In this document: positions 31,123-44,436 of the stretch, in pieces
Position numbering within the stretch: the first letter of the stretch is position 1
How the letters are laid out: each line of letters begins with the position of its first letter
Source: Salvia splendens
Taxonomy: Eukaryota; Streptophyta; Magnoliopsida; Lamiales; Lamiaceae
Assembly: GCF_004379255.2 (NCBI RefSeq)
Contig: NC_056049.1
Location: 7,936,001-8,000,000 of the forward strand
Length of the DNA stretch: 64,000 nt
Reading direction: 5' to 3'
The notes under the pieces: model-generated
Seen by the model: the letters and a program-made list of their open reading frames with translations, nothing else
What the model was told of the DNA's origin: nothing
Databases searched by the model: none
Translations under genes and position numbers: made by a program

Positions 31123-33234
31123 CTAAGACTGCATTGCCTCCGCATGGTAGCTGTCGAGTTCCTTATCAAGGTCATCTGCAGATTTCTCAACCTTCTTTCT
31201 CCATTGTGCTCCTCCACGACCACGGCCCCCGCCACGACCACCACCTCCACGTCCTGTGTTCAAACCTCCACGTCCTCTTTGTCTGGAAAATCATTGACAT
31301 TTTATTCAAAACATATCATGGAAATTAATCCTATTGCACACAAAACAGCTTGAACTTTTACAGCAATTGGAACACAAGATCAAACAACCAAGAAAAGAAC
31401 TGTCAACTGGCAGCTTACCCAGTGCCACGATTTGCCGGTGTAAAACCACCTCTTGAACGAGCAGGTCCAGACCTAAAGAACACAGCAAGAATCTGGTTAG
31501 TAAACACAAAAAAAATCTTAAACAGGGTAACAGAGAAGAAAATACAAGGAAATATCTAATTTAAAAAGTTTTTAGTCACATACGCCATGACAACTGTCCT
31601 CTTCTTTCCATTTGCTCCTCCCACTACATTAACACGAGCTGACATTGGAATCCCTGCATTGGCACCAACTATCTCTATCTTCATGGGCTTTCCATCCAAC
31701 TGGACATTGTTATAACGTTTGAGTGCTTGAAATGCATCACTCAGCCTTGCAAAAACCACTTCAGCTGAACCCTGTTTGACAATTCATAAAATTATTATTT
31801 GGGAGGAGAAATAAAATTATATAATACACAACAGTATCCTATAGAGAAAGTCAACCGTTCTCTAAGCTGGGCTCAAGAAATATGCTTTATGATAAATGTA
31901 TATAGCCATTCTAATATTAGCAGAACATTATAAGTGACTCAGTGTAACAAGTACTACAACACATATATCGACAAAAATCAACTTACACTTGGGCGTCCAT
32001 TTTTGTCGAAGTGAATAGCATACCGAATCAACTCTCCAATCTCAGAAAAGAGCTCCTGTGCAGAAGTCTTCTTCAGCATATTTCCAAAAGAGACCATTCA
32101 AATATATATAAAATGGCAAATGACAGACAAAACTTATACCCTTATATCTTCATTGGAAACCCCAACATCCAAGTTTGAAATAAATAACTTCGTACCAGCT
32201 TCCAACCCTGACAGCCCAACTGACTTCAGACTTTCTTCAACCAGACCACTATGCCATGGTAAGTTCTTGGTTCTGCGGAATGACTGATGCAAGCAAACCA
32301 AAACATATTCGAAGTGGAAGTAAATGTCAGCACATGACCGGAAAATATATTTACCGCTCTTGAAGATAAAGTAGGTATCATCAAAGATCCAGGAAGGAGT
32401 CAGATGGAAAAGCTCAAAGAAGATTGATTATCTAAGTCCATTGAAAATTGAGATGAATATTAGTCAATATGGGGATGAAGATTTGACGCACATCATGCCA
32501 GTGCCATAGAAAAGTGAGAGCTCCAGTTCTCAAGTTCAGCGAAGGAAGCCATCTTTGCAAGATTCCATAAACTGATATTACAGAAATTTCGCCCAAGAGT
32601 ATTCCACAGTATGGTACGCATCACAAACTCCCCCTCTTATGATTGGCAATACTAACTAAAGAGATCTCGATTTAACAATTATAACAAAAAGTTCAAGCCT
32701 CAAAATGTTAGGATTTTAAATGGAAGAACGGCCTTATGTTATCACATAAGATGCTCCTCTAAGTAAGATGATCAGTAGACATCCACTGAATCTCCCACTT
32801 TTAACAAACATCTTGCACAGGTGCTGGAAAAAATCCATAGGAACAGAACCATCATGAACTTAGAGCATTCACTAGAATATGATAGCTGTTTCCTTCCAAG
32901 GAGCTGTGGGCATCACCAGTGACCAAATATGTCCCAAACCTCTCAAATTTGAATTTATAAAACTAGAGAAGCTTCATTGAGGTACTACATCATAGGAGAT
33001 TTGTCTATGTAATGCATAAGACATCGAGCTTGCCTTGGCAATACTGTGAGCTGAAGGTCGAGCATTGAGTCCAAGAGGATTTCTGCGAGGAGCACCAAAT
33101 GGTGTCCTTCCACCACGGGATGGCCCTCCTGGCCCTCCTCTTCCACGCCGTGGCCTGCCTTGCCCTCTGCCTCCTTTAACAGTACTTTTTCTACTCTTTA
33201 TCATGTCATCCAGAGACATATCCAAAGAGGCCAT
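31123..33234 (-). CDS. ALY: ALY/REF mRNA export factor (THO complex subunit 4-like)
   Basis: Six coding exons on the minus strand: 33234-33034, 32283-32140, 32055-31987, 31771-31584, 31472-31419 and 31282-31123. They total 816 nt, 271 residues. The N-terminal UAP56-binding motif (LDMSLDDMIK) is followed by an RG-rich arm. A single RRM follows (TKLFISNLDVGVSNEDIREL, RNP motifs including GSAEVVFARLSDAFQALK), then an RGG-rich arm and a C-terminal UAP56-binding motif (DDLDKELDSYHAEAM). The protein couples splicing/TREX to nuclear mRNA export. The first intron begins with GC instead of GT (33033-33032, context AAG|GCAAG). A 5' UTR exon appears to end near 33712, with a TATA-like TTTATAAA near 33945. 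The length is normal for the family. It could be an ALY1-ALY4 paralogue; I cannot tell which. Confidence 0.93.
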
Positions 33235-33959
33235 AGAGAACAAATATGGAGAGTCTTGTCTGAATTTAACGAAAACTGCAAAGCAAAAACAGCAAAGGCG
33301 CAACAAATCAGCACGACTTTCAGGCACAATTTTTTTCCTTCTTAAAGTATGCATCAATGAAGTAATGATCAGCCAGAACAAGATCCAGACTCATTAAGTC
33401 ATAGTTAACACACGCAAAGTTAACAAATTTAGAATCACGCAGAAAATCCGTAGATATCGAGGATTGGTGGGATCAGCACAACAACTAAGGCAGATCAAGG
33501 TTGACAACGAAATAAAAACAGGTTTTTGGTTATTTTGTTCAACTAAAACGAAAAGAATGTATATTCCATAAATTAAAATGCAAATCATGAACAAAAACAG
33601 ATTCCAATTTAGGGTAAATGGAAATAAAATTTGATATTGCAATCAATCTCTACATCAAGATGCAGATCGATAGAAAAAACAGCGAAATCAGAAAAACAAA
33701 ATTAGTACCTAAAATCAGATCGTAGAAGGCTCCGTCGATTCGTTGGGTTTCAGAAGATCCTCGGCAAGAAAAGTACAAGCACTGGAAGGAAAATCGAGAA
33801 ATAGGGAGATATGAGGTGAGATGTGAATTCGTGAAGGAATTCGCAGATGAAATTGAGAGAGTTTATGAAGAGAAGCTACTGCTAGGGTTTCAAAGGATGA
33901 GAAAAGGGATGCAATACAGAAATTTCTTCGAAATCTGATTTTATAAATAAATCTATTGG

Positions 33960-34841
33960 GCACTTTCAGTGGGCGATAAGTTTTTGGTATTAATAATTTA
34001 TGTGTGTAGTCTAAATTTATTCTTGTTCTATGCATATACTCCGTATAATCAATTTAATCTCAAGTATGAAACTTATGTGAATTAATTTTATGATACTCCT
34101 ATTTAGGCATAGATGAGGCTAATAGATTCAATTGTTATCACAAATGCTATTAGTACACGATTAAAATAATATTTTTTAGAAATATGTACTAACAAATGTA
34201 CACTACTATATTTTATATTGGTATATTGTAAGAATCATTTAAGTTTACTACTCCTTGTTTGTTTTATTTTATTTTTATTTGATTTATTATCAATATTATT
34301 ATTATAAAGTCTAAAAATATTATTATAATAATATTATGTAAAAATTCATTTTTATTTTATTTTAATTTAATTTGATTTCATTGGTAAGGTAGTACAAATC
34401 TTGATAGACTCTCTTATTAAGTGATCATCCTATTCCATCCGTTACATCAAATATGAGTCATTTTTCTTTTTTGTTTATTCCAATCAAGATGACTAGTTAT
34501 TAGCAGCTTTATCTATACTTTATTCTCTACATTTAACACACAAAATAAAGTTGCATTGATATTTCTTAGAAATGAGGGAATATAAAAAAAAACTATACTG
34601 ACATCATCTTAGTTGCAGTCCGAAAATTCTATTTTTTGTTTATTTGACTAAGCGTATTCACCAACGAGCCTAGTAACTATTTTTTCGTACTGATTTGTAG
34701 GCATTTCGAAGGATGGAACAACTGATTTGTAGGCATCTCCATCCAAGGGTGATCGATCCCGTGATCATTTGGTCAAAGACGAATGAGTCTCATACCACTT
34801 GACCACATGTTCATACCCCTTGGGTTTCAAAAATTCTAATA
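33960..34841. other. AT-rich intergenic stretch with a tRNA-like fragment
   Basis: Mostly A/T runs without coding signal. On the minus strand about 34735-34820 resembles a tRNA-related sequence, with an A-box-like GTGGTCAAGTGGT and a B-box-like CGGGATCGATC about 40 bp further. This pattern is found in tRNA-derived SINEs. Confidence 0.35.
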
Positions 34842-35064
34842 CCTCCATCCCACAATAAGAGTTCCTTTTTGCAATTTTAGTCCGTCCCACGTTAAGAGTC
34901 CACTTCATTTTTACTATAAATGGTAAGTAGACCCTACATTCCACTAACTCATTCTACCCACATTTTATTATAAAACTAGTATATAATTTTTTCAACTCAT
35001 TTTCTTTTACATTTCTTAAAAATCCGTACCGAGTCAAATGTGGACATTTAATGTGGGACGAAGG
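34842..35064. mobile_element. Stowaway MITE
   Basis: The element has inverted ends CCTCCATCCCACAATAAG and CTTCGTCCCACATTAAA (right end reversed), with TA on both sides (34840-34841 and 35065-35066). It is 223 bp, noncoding, and a typical size for a Stowaway element. It lies about 350 bp upstream of the RAD4 start codon and so may sit in its promoter region. Confidence 0.72.
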
Positions 35065-35419
35065 TAGTAATTTTTTTGTTTGACCATAGGTGTACCGAAC
35101 CCGCCTTTAGTGAGATCCGATTAATCCTACACGATCTGGTTTACGGACTAAAGCTGAAAGTTTCGGGGTTTGAACCCGCGCTGCTAAGTACGTTATGGGT
35201 TTCTATTTTAATTATGATGCTATATCTAACCAATGAAATCAACGTACCTGTTGATACAGAAGTATAGTAGTAATTGGAACTTATAAAAATTAAAATAGAA
35301 GCAGGTTTAAAAATGTGAATAACTGACATTAAATACCTCTCCAATATTTTTAGAATAATTCCTAATTGTATCGTTCAATTTTCTACCGCGAAACCGCTGG
35401 TCGAAGAAACACACAGAGA

Positions 35420-38400
35420 ATGCGAACGAGAAGCAAGTCGAAGCGGCCGAATTCACCAGGTAATTCCCCCATTTTCAACACACTACATTTCTGAATTTTA
35501 TTCGGAAGCGGCACTAATAAGATTTAGAGTAATTAATTTTTCCAAACCTGCTATATTTCCGAATCAATTACTCTCCAATGGTGTAGATGAACCCGAAGCA
35601 ACCAAGGGCAACCGCACTGATGATAATGGTTTGTTCATTCAGTTCATTAAACTAATACTGCTATGTATTATGAACTCAAGTTTCCATTTTAATTTGTGCA
35701 ACTTTAATGCTTAATTGTATTGCTGCCATATCAGAGACTCTCCCTAATATTTCTAGAGCTGCTGTGGGAAAACTTTTGAAAAGAGCTGAGAAAGGGTTTT
35801 TCAAAGAAGATGTTGGTTATCTGCGTCACTGTGAACCAGTTTCACCGGTGAGTTCAGTTATTTTTCTTGTTTCCTTTTCACCTACTTCATCATTCCTGTT
35901 TCCCTAAACCCTCTAATTTTATTGGAGTTTGGTCCACAAAAGCAGAACGATTGTAGTAATTACTGTTGGTGTTTCAGTTGAATGCTATTTGACATTATCA
36001 AACTGTTGATTTCTGAGAAACAAAACCAATTCTTGACATCAGTGATCAAAACTTGTTAGCTTTTCTATGTTGTTAGGGGAAGCTTGACTCAATTAACAAG
36101 TTTTTATGTGTTCTATGATTACTTGAACGTCTTTCAGATGGAGAGATCATCAGAGGAATTTGAGAAAAGACTTATCGGTACAACTGGTGGAGATGATACA
36201 CCTCAGCCTGAATCTCACGAGTGTGTATCTGACCATCAAACGGATGATGAGGACTATGGTTCTGAATGGGAAGATGGTTCGCTTCATTCATTTCCAGAGG
36301 ATTTAGTGAATGGAGTTTCTGTTGAGTTTGATGTTTTGCCTGGGTCGGCAAAGCGGAAGCTCATCCGGCGAGCCACTGCAGAAGAAAAGGTAGACTCCAT
36401 TATTTGGTTAAGCATTCATGACTACTTTTGGATAAGGCACTTTTTGCTGGCTGCATTCTGATACAAATTTTGTTTTGTGACAGGAACTCGCCGAGCTTGT
36501 GCACAAAGCTCATTTGCTTTGCCTACTCGGAAGGGGAAGGTTGATTGATAGTGCTTGTAATGACCCTCTCATTCAAGTAATTAGCTTTTCTCTTCATCGC
36601 ACACAGACATACTTTCGCACAGCATCCACCTGTAGTGTCAAAATGTTATAAGATCTGATTTTTTTTTTCTTTTACTTTTATTTTTCCGGTTTTCTTTTGG
36701 TATCGACAAGATAGAGCTACATGTACAAAATTCCCTTGATCAAGAATTCTTTATCATGGCAGGCTTCCCTTCTTTCTCTTGTTCCAAAACATTTACTGAA
36801 GATAGCAGATGCACCATATCTTACTGCTAAATGTTTGTCCCCCCTTGTCGATTGGGTATGAACTTTGCTGTGTGATTTCTTTGTCCTTTTTAAAACTGAT
36901 AATTGAGTTTTGACTTTGCTTTTTTGGCCCTGCTTTGGTGACAGGTCCACAATAATTTCCGTGTTAGAAGCGCAACTTTGGATGAAAAATCATGTGATTT
37001 AGCGATGACATCTACGTTGGAAAGCCAAGAGGGGACACCAGAAGTGGTATGGTCTACCATCATGTTTCAGAATTTTTATGCTATCACACGTTTGGAGAAA
37101 ATGTACATTGAAGGGATGCTTGGGGGCTTATGCAGTCCGGATTCTAGTCTGTCTGTGATCCAAATTAACAATGAAACAAGTTTTAATGCTCTAGAATTCA
37201 GATAATTTCTAGATTTGCTTTAGATAGTGAAAGCATCATTAGGTTGTCATCACTTTACTTTTTCCATGCAAACATTCACCATGGATGGGGACGATGTTCT
37301 TGAAAATCTAACACATGACGTTTCAGTTCTTTGCTTCACTCTGGTTTTTAGTAAATATGGATATTCTCTGGTTTTTAGTAATAATGGATATTCTCTGGTT
37401 TTTAGTAAATGTGGATATTCCTGAAGGATGGAACACTTAGTATTCAAAACCAATATCATGTCAAGAGTGGGTGGCACATGCATTAAATTGGGATGTATTA
37501 GATTGTATCCTAACTGAAGGCTTTCATGGGTTATTTCTTCTGCAGGTTACAGCGTTATCCGTGGCGCTTTTTATGGCCTTGAATCTGACCACTAGGTATA
37601 GAATTCTGCTTACATGAAGAACTGACTGCTTCGGTTTCTGACTGCAGTCCATTTTGATGAGAGTGGACCTGCTCGCCTTTTTCTTCCCTAATGTTTCTGA
37701 TTTTACTTCTTGTTTGCCTTTTTGCTTAAATTAATGATGATATTATGAATAATCTTTACTAGAAGGATCAGTTATCTAATTTCCTCACTTTTTGGTTTAG
37801 TACATGATCTCTCATGCCTCTTCGAATACATTTTGGCAGTGTCCACTCTTTTATGTTATACTCCAATGGATCATTGCTTTTCTAGATAAAATGGTGCTAG
37901 AATGTAAAGGAATTATGCTTCTAGAGTGGTATAATCAGTTTCTTCTTAATCTTCATATTTCAGGTTTGTCTCCATTTTGGATGTGGTCTCCTTGAAGCAT
38001 GGTGCTGACAAATCAGAGCATCAGTTGGAATTTGGTAGCAAGAGGGAGAGAAATGTATTTAACTCTGCAACTCCAATGGTTGCTGGACCCAGCAATTCTT
38101 CCGCTTCTACTGTCAAATCATCTCCTGATGTTGGGCCAAGCTGCAGTCAGACTGCTGGGAGTGGTTCTGGCAGGCGGAAGGCTAATAAATCAAGAAAGGA
38201 TGGAATTCAACCTCAAGATGCTTCAAGTACCGATAAGCCTAAAGAGAATATGTCAGAGTTGTCAGTATCTGAGACCACAACTGATACTTCTGAACAATGC
38301 CCCGTGAAATATGCGAAATTGAAAAGGAAAGGAGATCTGGAATTTGAGATGCAGCTGAAAATGGCTCTTGCAGCTACAGCAATTGGAAGTTCTACCAGTG

Positions 38401-40736
38401 ATGCTGAGGCGTCTAATGTGGTAGAACCATCCAGTACATCTATGATTCTCACTCCGCCTTCTAAAAGGATGAAAAAAATTATAAAAGCTGAACCTGGAAC
38501 ATCCTCGAGTGGAATATCTACAGCTATTGGATCGAAAAAGGTGGGAGCCCCACTTTATTGGGCGGAAGTTTTCTGCAGTGGAGAAAACTTGACAGGGAAA
38601 TGGGTGCATGTTGATGCCATCAATGCAGTTATAGATGGAGAGGATAAAGTAGAAGCTGCAGCTGCTGCATGCAGAAAATCTTTGAGATATGTGGTTGCTT
38701 TTGCTGGAAATGGTGCTAAGGATGTGACACGCAGGTCCAAAATCTTTCATGTTTTTGTTGCTTTGGTAATTTAGTTACATCTCCTCTGTTGCATTATATG
38801 TCCCCTCCTAAATTATTTTAACTTGATGAGAAGATATTGTTGCAGGTATTGCACAAAATGGTACAAGGTAGCATCTCGCAGAATCAGCTCAACCTGGTGG
38901 GATGCAGTGTTGGCACCTTTAAAGGAGTTGGAGTCAGCAGCTACTGCTGGTATCAGCAATTTGGAATCTGAAGCATCAGGGCTTGAGAAGGTCGAGTATT
39001 CTCAAGTAGCAAATGCAGATCATGGAAGCCTACCTCATGCAATCGGAATAGTCGGAGCATCCAGAGAGCTATGTGACATAAAAGTTTCAAAGTCACCTAG
39101 GAAGAACAAATGTCCTTCTAACCGGAGCTCCCTAGAAGACATGGAACTAGAAACTAGAGCACTTACCGAACCCCTTCCTACCAATCAACAAGTATGATAG
39201 GTTTTTCATCCTTTATTTTCAGTTTACTCAAGTTATCATAATCTGTATTGCTATTTATATAGTAAGATTCTTTGAAATATTCAGGCTTACAGAACTCATC
39301 CCTTGTATGTGATTGAAAGATGGCTTAAGAAGCATGAAATTTTACACCCCAAGAGGCCTGTCTTGGGGTTTATTTCTGGCCATGCTGTATATCCACGCAC
39401 TTGTGTCCAAACTCTTCACACTAAGGAGAGATGGCTGCGCGAAGCACTGCAAGTGAAGACTGGTGAAGTTCCTGCTAAGGTTCGATGTTTTAGGGAGTTT
39501 CATGTTTAGATAAATCTGTCAATTTGATCAGCACGAAAAGTTTATGAAATTTACATTTTTATTCCATTTCAATTAGGTACTTAATCGCTGTTTAAAGTCT
39601 ATCAAAGAAGAAGCTCTGGATGATAATCACTATGCAGCTGTGGATCATCTAGAGACTACCACCGCTCTTTACGGGAAGTGGCAGACTGAACCACTGTGTG
39701 TTCCTCGAGCTGTTAATGGGATTGTGCCAAAGGTCAATTTGTTTTTCTGTTTTGAAGTTATGCTAAGCTTTTAGAGATTGGCACCCCTTTACATATGTTC
39801 TTAGATTCAATCATTCCTCAATAATTGGCTTGCCTATATGAAATTCATGCTCAAACTGCGATTAACAGTGACCTCAGTTGCAAAATTTGTCCTGCAAGTT
39901 TAACCTGCTTAAGTGAAATTGCAGTATTTGTATTTTATCCTTATTGTTTTCCCTCAGTAATCAGATTGGTTGTTAGGGCTTATTTCTCAACTTCAATTTC
40001 TAGAATGAGCGTGGTCGAGTGGATGTCTGGTCTGAGAAATGCCTCCCACCGGGCACAGTCCATCTGCGCTTGCCAAGGGTGGCGCAGGTTGCAAAAAGGC
40101 TAGATATTAACTATGCTTCTGCTATGGTTGGATTCGAGTTCAGAAATGGCAGGTGTGTTCCATCATTCGAGGGTATCGTGGTTTGTGAGGAGTTCAAGGA
40201 TGCTGTTCTAGCGGTGAGTGCACACTATCCACTTTTATACTTTGATTGAACTGGTTGTAAAAACTGTCAACACCTGCACACATGTCTCCTCTGTTGTCTG
40301 CATTGTCTCAGCGTTTGATTGTAGCAACTGTTTGCTGCATTTGATGGGAAGTTTGTTTAATTGCCAGGCATATGTAGAAGAAGAAGAGAGAAGAGAGGCT
40401 GATGAGAAGAAAAGGAAAGAGGCACAAGCGCTTTCGAGGTGGTATCAGCTTCTTTCCTCCATTATTACGCGACAGAGATTGAACACACTCTACGGAAACG
40501 GAGGAGCATCATCGCAGTCCATCGATGAGATCCCAAAACCGAGTGATAAATGCCCTAAAACAGCTACAGCTACAGCTACCCAGAAAAGGAAGGCATCTCC
40601 AATACAACAAGTGAACCTGACACCCACAGAAGACCACGAGCACGAGTTTGTTGTGGAAGAGCAGGCAACCAGCGATGGTCTGATGCAAATAAAACGATGC
40701 CATTGTGGGTTCTTATTACAGTTTGAGGAGTTGTAG
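35420..40736 (+). CDS. RAD4: RAD4/XPC nucleotide-excision-repair damage sensor
   Basis: Fourteen coding exons: 35420-35459, 35587-35628, 35735-35847, 36138-36389, 36484-36576, 36763-36855, 36945-37046, 37546-37595, 37964-38734, 38846-39191, 39285-39479, 39577-39732, 40004-40213 and 40368-40736. All are GT..AG and in phase (2832 nt, 943 residues). A basic start (MRTRSKSKRPNSP) precedes a split transglutaminase-like fold (ELAELVHKAHLLCLLGRGR..., later WAEVFCSGENLTGKWVHVDA). A long Ser-rich insert, mostly from exon 9, separates the two halves. Then come the beta-hairpin domains: BHD1 (HPLYVIERWLKKHEILHP), BHD2 (VQTLHTKERWLREALQVK) and BHD3 (YGKWQTEPLCVP, GIVPKNERGRVDVW, MVGFEF). A coiled, charged C-terminus follows. 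With RAD23 and centrin it recognises helix-distorting DNA lesions in the nucleus. I see no damage to the gene. Confidence 0.95.
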
Positions 40737-42091
40737 AAAGTTGTTGGCCCCGTGCAATTTTTCACTGAACATGGTGGCTAATGTTGTAACAGCTGGTGTG
40801 CCAATGCTGATTTAGTAACATAAGTATTCGGAGATAATATATTTTTTTGGTTTGATGATAACAGATGTTTGTGATTGTGATTGTGATTGTGTGTTAAATT
40901 TCTAACAGCAGCCATATCGCAATCAAGAGAACCAATCATCACAGTGATTACAAGAAAGGATAAAGAAGTTGATGAGTTTTTCAACCTCTAATCAGATTTA
41001 AGCCAGAACAATTCCAAGACATTAACGGATTGCATTTCATAACTAAATCTGCAAGATTTTCTGTACAGCTACTGTGTTATCATTGTCCCCATGTCATTGA
41101 ATGGCAATAACAGGGACATAGAGATGCATCTGGTCGATTAGTGGGTGACGGCGTCCCCACCAATCCGAATTTCACACACACACACAGAGATTGAGAGAGA
41201 GAGAGAGAGAGAGATGCTGCATCTATGCACACTTCCTTATCAATGACACTCGAATCTAATCTCACAAGAACATAATCAAATCAAATCAAATCAAATAGGC
41301 TAAAAGGGCACTAGCCTAAGGCTTCTAAAATTACATTTCACTTTTCACCACTACTCACACAGCAAAGTGTTGACAGATCAAGATTCTATGGTGGGCCTAA
41401 GTCTTCTAGATAAGGACATGATTGATTGTATATGTGCCACAATCTAAGGATAAATGATCAAACCCAAACAGCATCTTATGTCCAAGAAAACTAGCACCAC
41501 ACAAGTGTCGTACCTAACAAATCTGAGATCTTTGACCCTTCACTATTAGCTGCAGATTAGCTTCGCTTCCTCATCACAGCCGTTCATATTGGTTGACAAC
41601 CATAATCCGATGTCGAATCAGTGAATCACACTATGGTACATCAGCATATATACCCAAATCACATATCACAATATCTACTTAGACATTCACATAATACAGA
41701 TATCACACACTAGATATATGCCAATGTCGTGTACTTAACAAATTCAAAGAAGGACCACACCCACATGGTAATAATCAACAAATGCCCAGCAGCCAGCAAA
41801 GAATCAACAGCAGTAGATTTCTTAGAATAGCCCACCTTTTCAAGAGAAAATGAACTACTTCATGGTTACACAGAGGATCCACATGCAATACCAACGGTTG
41901 TCGGAGAATGCATGTGAGTAAATGTAACAGTACACACAACCACCAGAAAATTCAAGTGAACCCTATCGAAACAGCAAGTTCTACCAGAACGAGACAATCA
42001 CTAACCAAATATACATCGAGGCTACACTACACACAAACACTAAAAGTTAAAAAGCACAATTTCACCTCTAAGATAAACTTGAGCCACCATC
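40737..42091. other. Convergent 3' flanks of RAD4 and HMGA
   Basis: RAD4 (plus) and HMGA (minus) point toward each other, so this holds both 3' UTRs. A CA-run followed by a GA-run (about 41175-41215) and a TCAAA-type run (41276-41297) are simple repeats. No gene was recognised. Confidence 0.45.
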
Positions 42092-43012
42092 TCAGACCTC
42101 AACACCAGTCTGAAATGGCTGCGGATTCACCTTTCTCGGCCTTCCCCTAGGCCTGCCAGTTTTGGAGATGCTCGGGGCAGCTGATGGGGGCTTGGGGTTC
42201 TTGGGGACAGGTGGTGCATTAGGGTCCTTCCTCGGCCGACCCCTAGGCCTAGGAGAGGCCGGGGTGGCGCCCGGAGGAAGGGGCTCCTTTGGCTTCGGGG
42301 GTCGGCCTCTACCACGCTTGAGAGGTGCATCGGGGCCGGGCTTTAGATAGTTGTTCTTGATGAACAGAAGCTCCCCACTGTCCTTCATTCTAGTCAAGTG
42401 ATTCGATAACAACTCAGCATGCCTCGGAGGCATTTCTCCGTACTTGGATTCCATGTATTTGGAGATCGATGACTTGTTAGCACCCTCCGCTTGTTTCAGT
42501 GCATCAATTGCCTCCATAATCATCTGAGAGCAAAATACAGCTGAGAAAACTGGAAAGAGGGGAACTTTTTTTCAAAATATATGATTTTAACTCTTTTGTA
42601 GAAGTTCAATTTCACTCAAACCACCATCAAGACTCAATTTTTTGTAAATAACAATGAATTTACGGCAGTCTTGGAGTAAAATTCTAGGATCTATAAACAA
42701 ATGGAAGAAAAAAAAAATTAAAAATGCATGCCACAAATACACATGTTAAAAGCTACTAAAAGAAAAATAATGAGGGTTTCCGAAATAAATGCAACAGGTT
42801 GTTATAATTGTGCAACACAAAGCGAACTAAATTCTGAAATCGCATGCATCAGCAGTAAAAAAGTAAACGGCTAAGAGAATTATGTGTTTGGAACACAGAA
42901 AATGCGAAATGAAAACGACAATAGAGAATTTGTAAATTGTTGTGGAGAGGTGAATTTTGACCTGGGGATATGGAGGGAGCGAAGGAGATATGTTGAGTTC
43001 TTGGGTCGCCAT
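42092..43012 (-). CDS. HMGA: HMGA protein: linker-histone globular domain plus AT-hooks
   Basis: Two exons, 43012-42962 and 42523-42092, are joined by a GT..AG intron (483 nt, 160 residues). The protein begins with the family signature PSLPPYPQMIMEAIDALK. It continues as a histone H1/H5-like winged helix (SSISKYMESKYGEMPP...LLSNHLTRMKDSGEL, about residues 15-85). Three to four AT-hook cores in Pro/Lys-rich linkers follow (KRGRGRPPK, RPRGRPRK, and GRPRGRPRK near the end). Plant HMGA proteins bind the minor groove of AT-rich DNA in chromatin and shape transcription. The length is a little short, since many relatives have four or more AT-hooks. No lesion is visible. Confidence 0.92.
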
Positions 43013-43607
43013 TGAAGCTAGCTGGGTGTGGTGGTGCGAGCTTAGAGAGAGAGAATAGAGAGAGAAATGGCCACAGCAAGTGACAAGTCAGGATCAGCTG
43101 CACATCACGGAGACGACATGTCGGATAAATGTTTTTCTTTTCCAATTAAAAGGAAAAAAGTTTTTTACTGAAAGCTTATTTTGTGCATATAAAAATTTTC
43201 ATTTTCTGCTACCTGATGAGTGTGAAAAAACTGATTAAAATATTATTATATTATTAGTGAAAATTGACTCGCTCGGCGTCTAAGACCATCCACAACGCTG
43301 TTCCTATACCGTTCCTAAACCGTTCCTTAAACCACTATTTGAGGGCCCCACTGTACTTTTTTACTCCATTCCTTAACTAAGGAACGGAACCTGCAACCCT
43401 CGTTCCTTAACCGTTCCTTAACCGTTCCTTAAATTACTATTCATTCAATTTCATTTTTTTTTAATTTCAACTCAATTCAATTAAAAAAACAAACACATTT
43501 TATTAAAAAACACACAACATTAAAACAAAGTTACAACTTAAACTTAAAAAAATAAAAACCACACAATTAAAATCATAAAAAAATAAAAGTACACAATTTT
43601 AATAATT

Positions 43608-44290
43608 TCATCCGCCAAAGTTTGCCCAAATGTGCTCAATTAGATCATGTTGGAGTTGGGTGTGGGCGCTAGAGTCGCGTGTCCTTGCACGAATAGATAA
43701 CCGTTCTTGTATAGACGGATGCGCTCCACTTCGAGGCGGACTACTTGCGGTTGAGCTTCCGGGGGATTCGGGGTCGAACCAATTTCCCGCCTCGGGTCCT
43801 TCGTCTTGGACAATCATGTTGTGCAAGATTATGCACGTATACATGATGTCGACCATGTTCTCCATGAACCACGTACGAGCCGGGGCTTTGATGATGTTGA
43901 AGCGCGCTTGGAGAACCCCGAACGCCCTCTCCACATCCTTGCAAGCAGCCTCCTGCTTCTGCGCAAAAAGAGCCTGCTTTGGGTTCGCAGACCCACTGCA
44001 CGTCTTCACGAAGGTAGGCCACTTCGGGTAGATGCCATCGGCGAGATAGTACCCCATTTTATAAAGCCGATTGTTGGCGACGAAGTTGATGGCCGGCGCT
44101 TTACCATCCAAAACTTCGGTCAAGAGGTCGGACTGGTTGAGCACGTTTACGTCGTTGTTCGACCCGGGGACCCCGAAGTACGCGTGCCAGATCCAAAGGC
44201 GGTAGTCGGCAACGGCCTCGAGTATAACGGTTGGGTGGGTACCTTTGTGGCCGCTCGTGTAGGACCCCTTCCACGCCGTTAATAAAAAAA
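43608..44290 (-). pseudogene. PIF/Harbinger transposase, N-terminally truncated
   Basis: The minus-strand frame shows SGHKGTHPTVILEAVADYRL and FGVPGSNNDVNVL (second catalytic Asp), then YYLADGIYPKWPTFVK and KDVERAFGVLQARFNII (catalytic Glu), with LHNMIVQDEG near the end. These belong to the DDE_4 / HARBI1-ALP1 type family. The N-terminal third, with the first catalytic Asp and the helix-turn-helix, is missing: upstream sequence becomes the GC-rich block. About 225 codons remain and no start codon is convincing, so this copy cannot make a complete transposase. Confidence 0.85.
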
Positions 44291-44404
44291 ACCAAACGGC
44301 TATAAAATTAACGGTCTCATTACCGTTAATAAAAAAAAATTTTATTTTTTTTTATTAAATTCGAAATTTTTTTTAAAAAAAATGAATTATTGCGTCATCG
44401 GGAC

Positions 44405-44436
44405 GAAGCCCACTCGCGGGGCAGCGAGTGGGCTTC
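44405..44436. repeat. 13-bp perfect hairpin in the Harbinger element
   Basis: The arms GAAGCCCACTCGC (44405-44417) and GCGAGTGGGCTTC (44424-44436) are exact inverted copies around a 6-base loop. They lie inside the GC-rich subterminal block. Confidence 0.85.
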
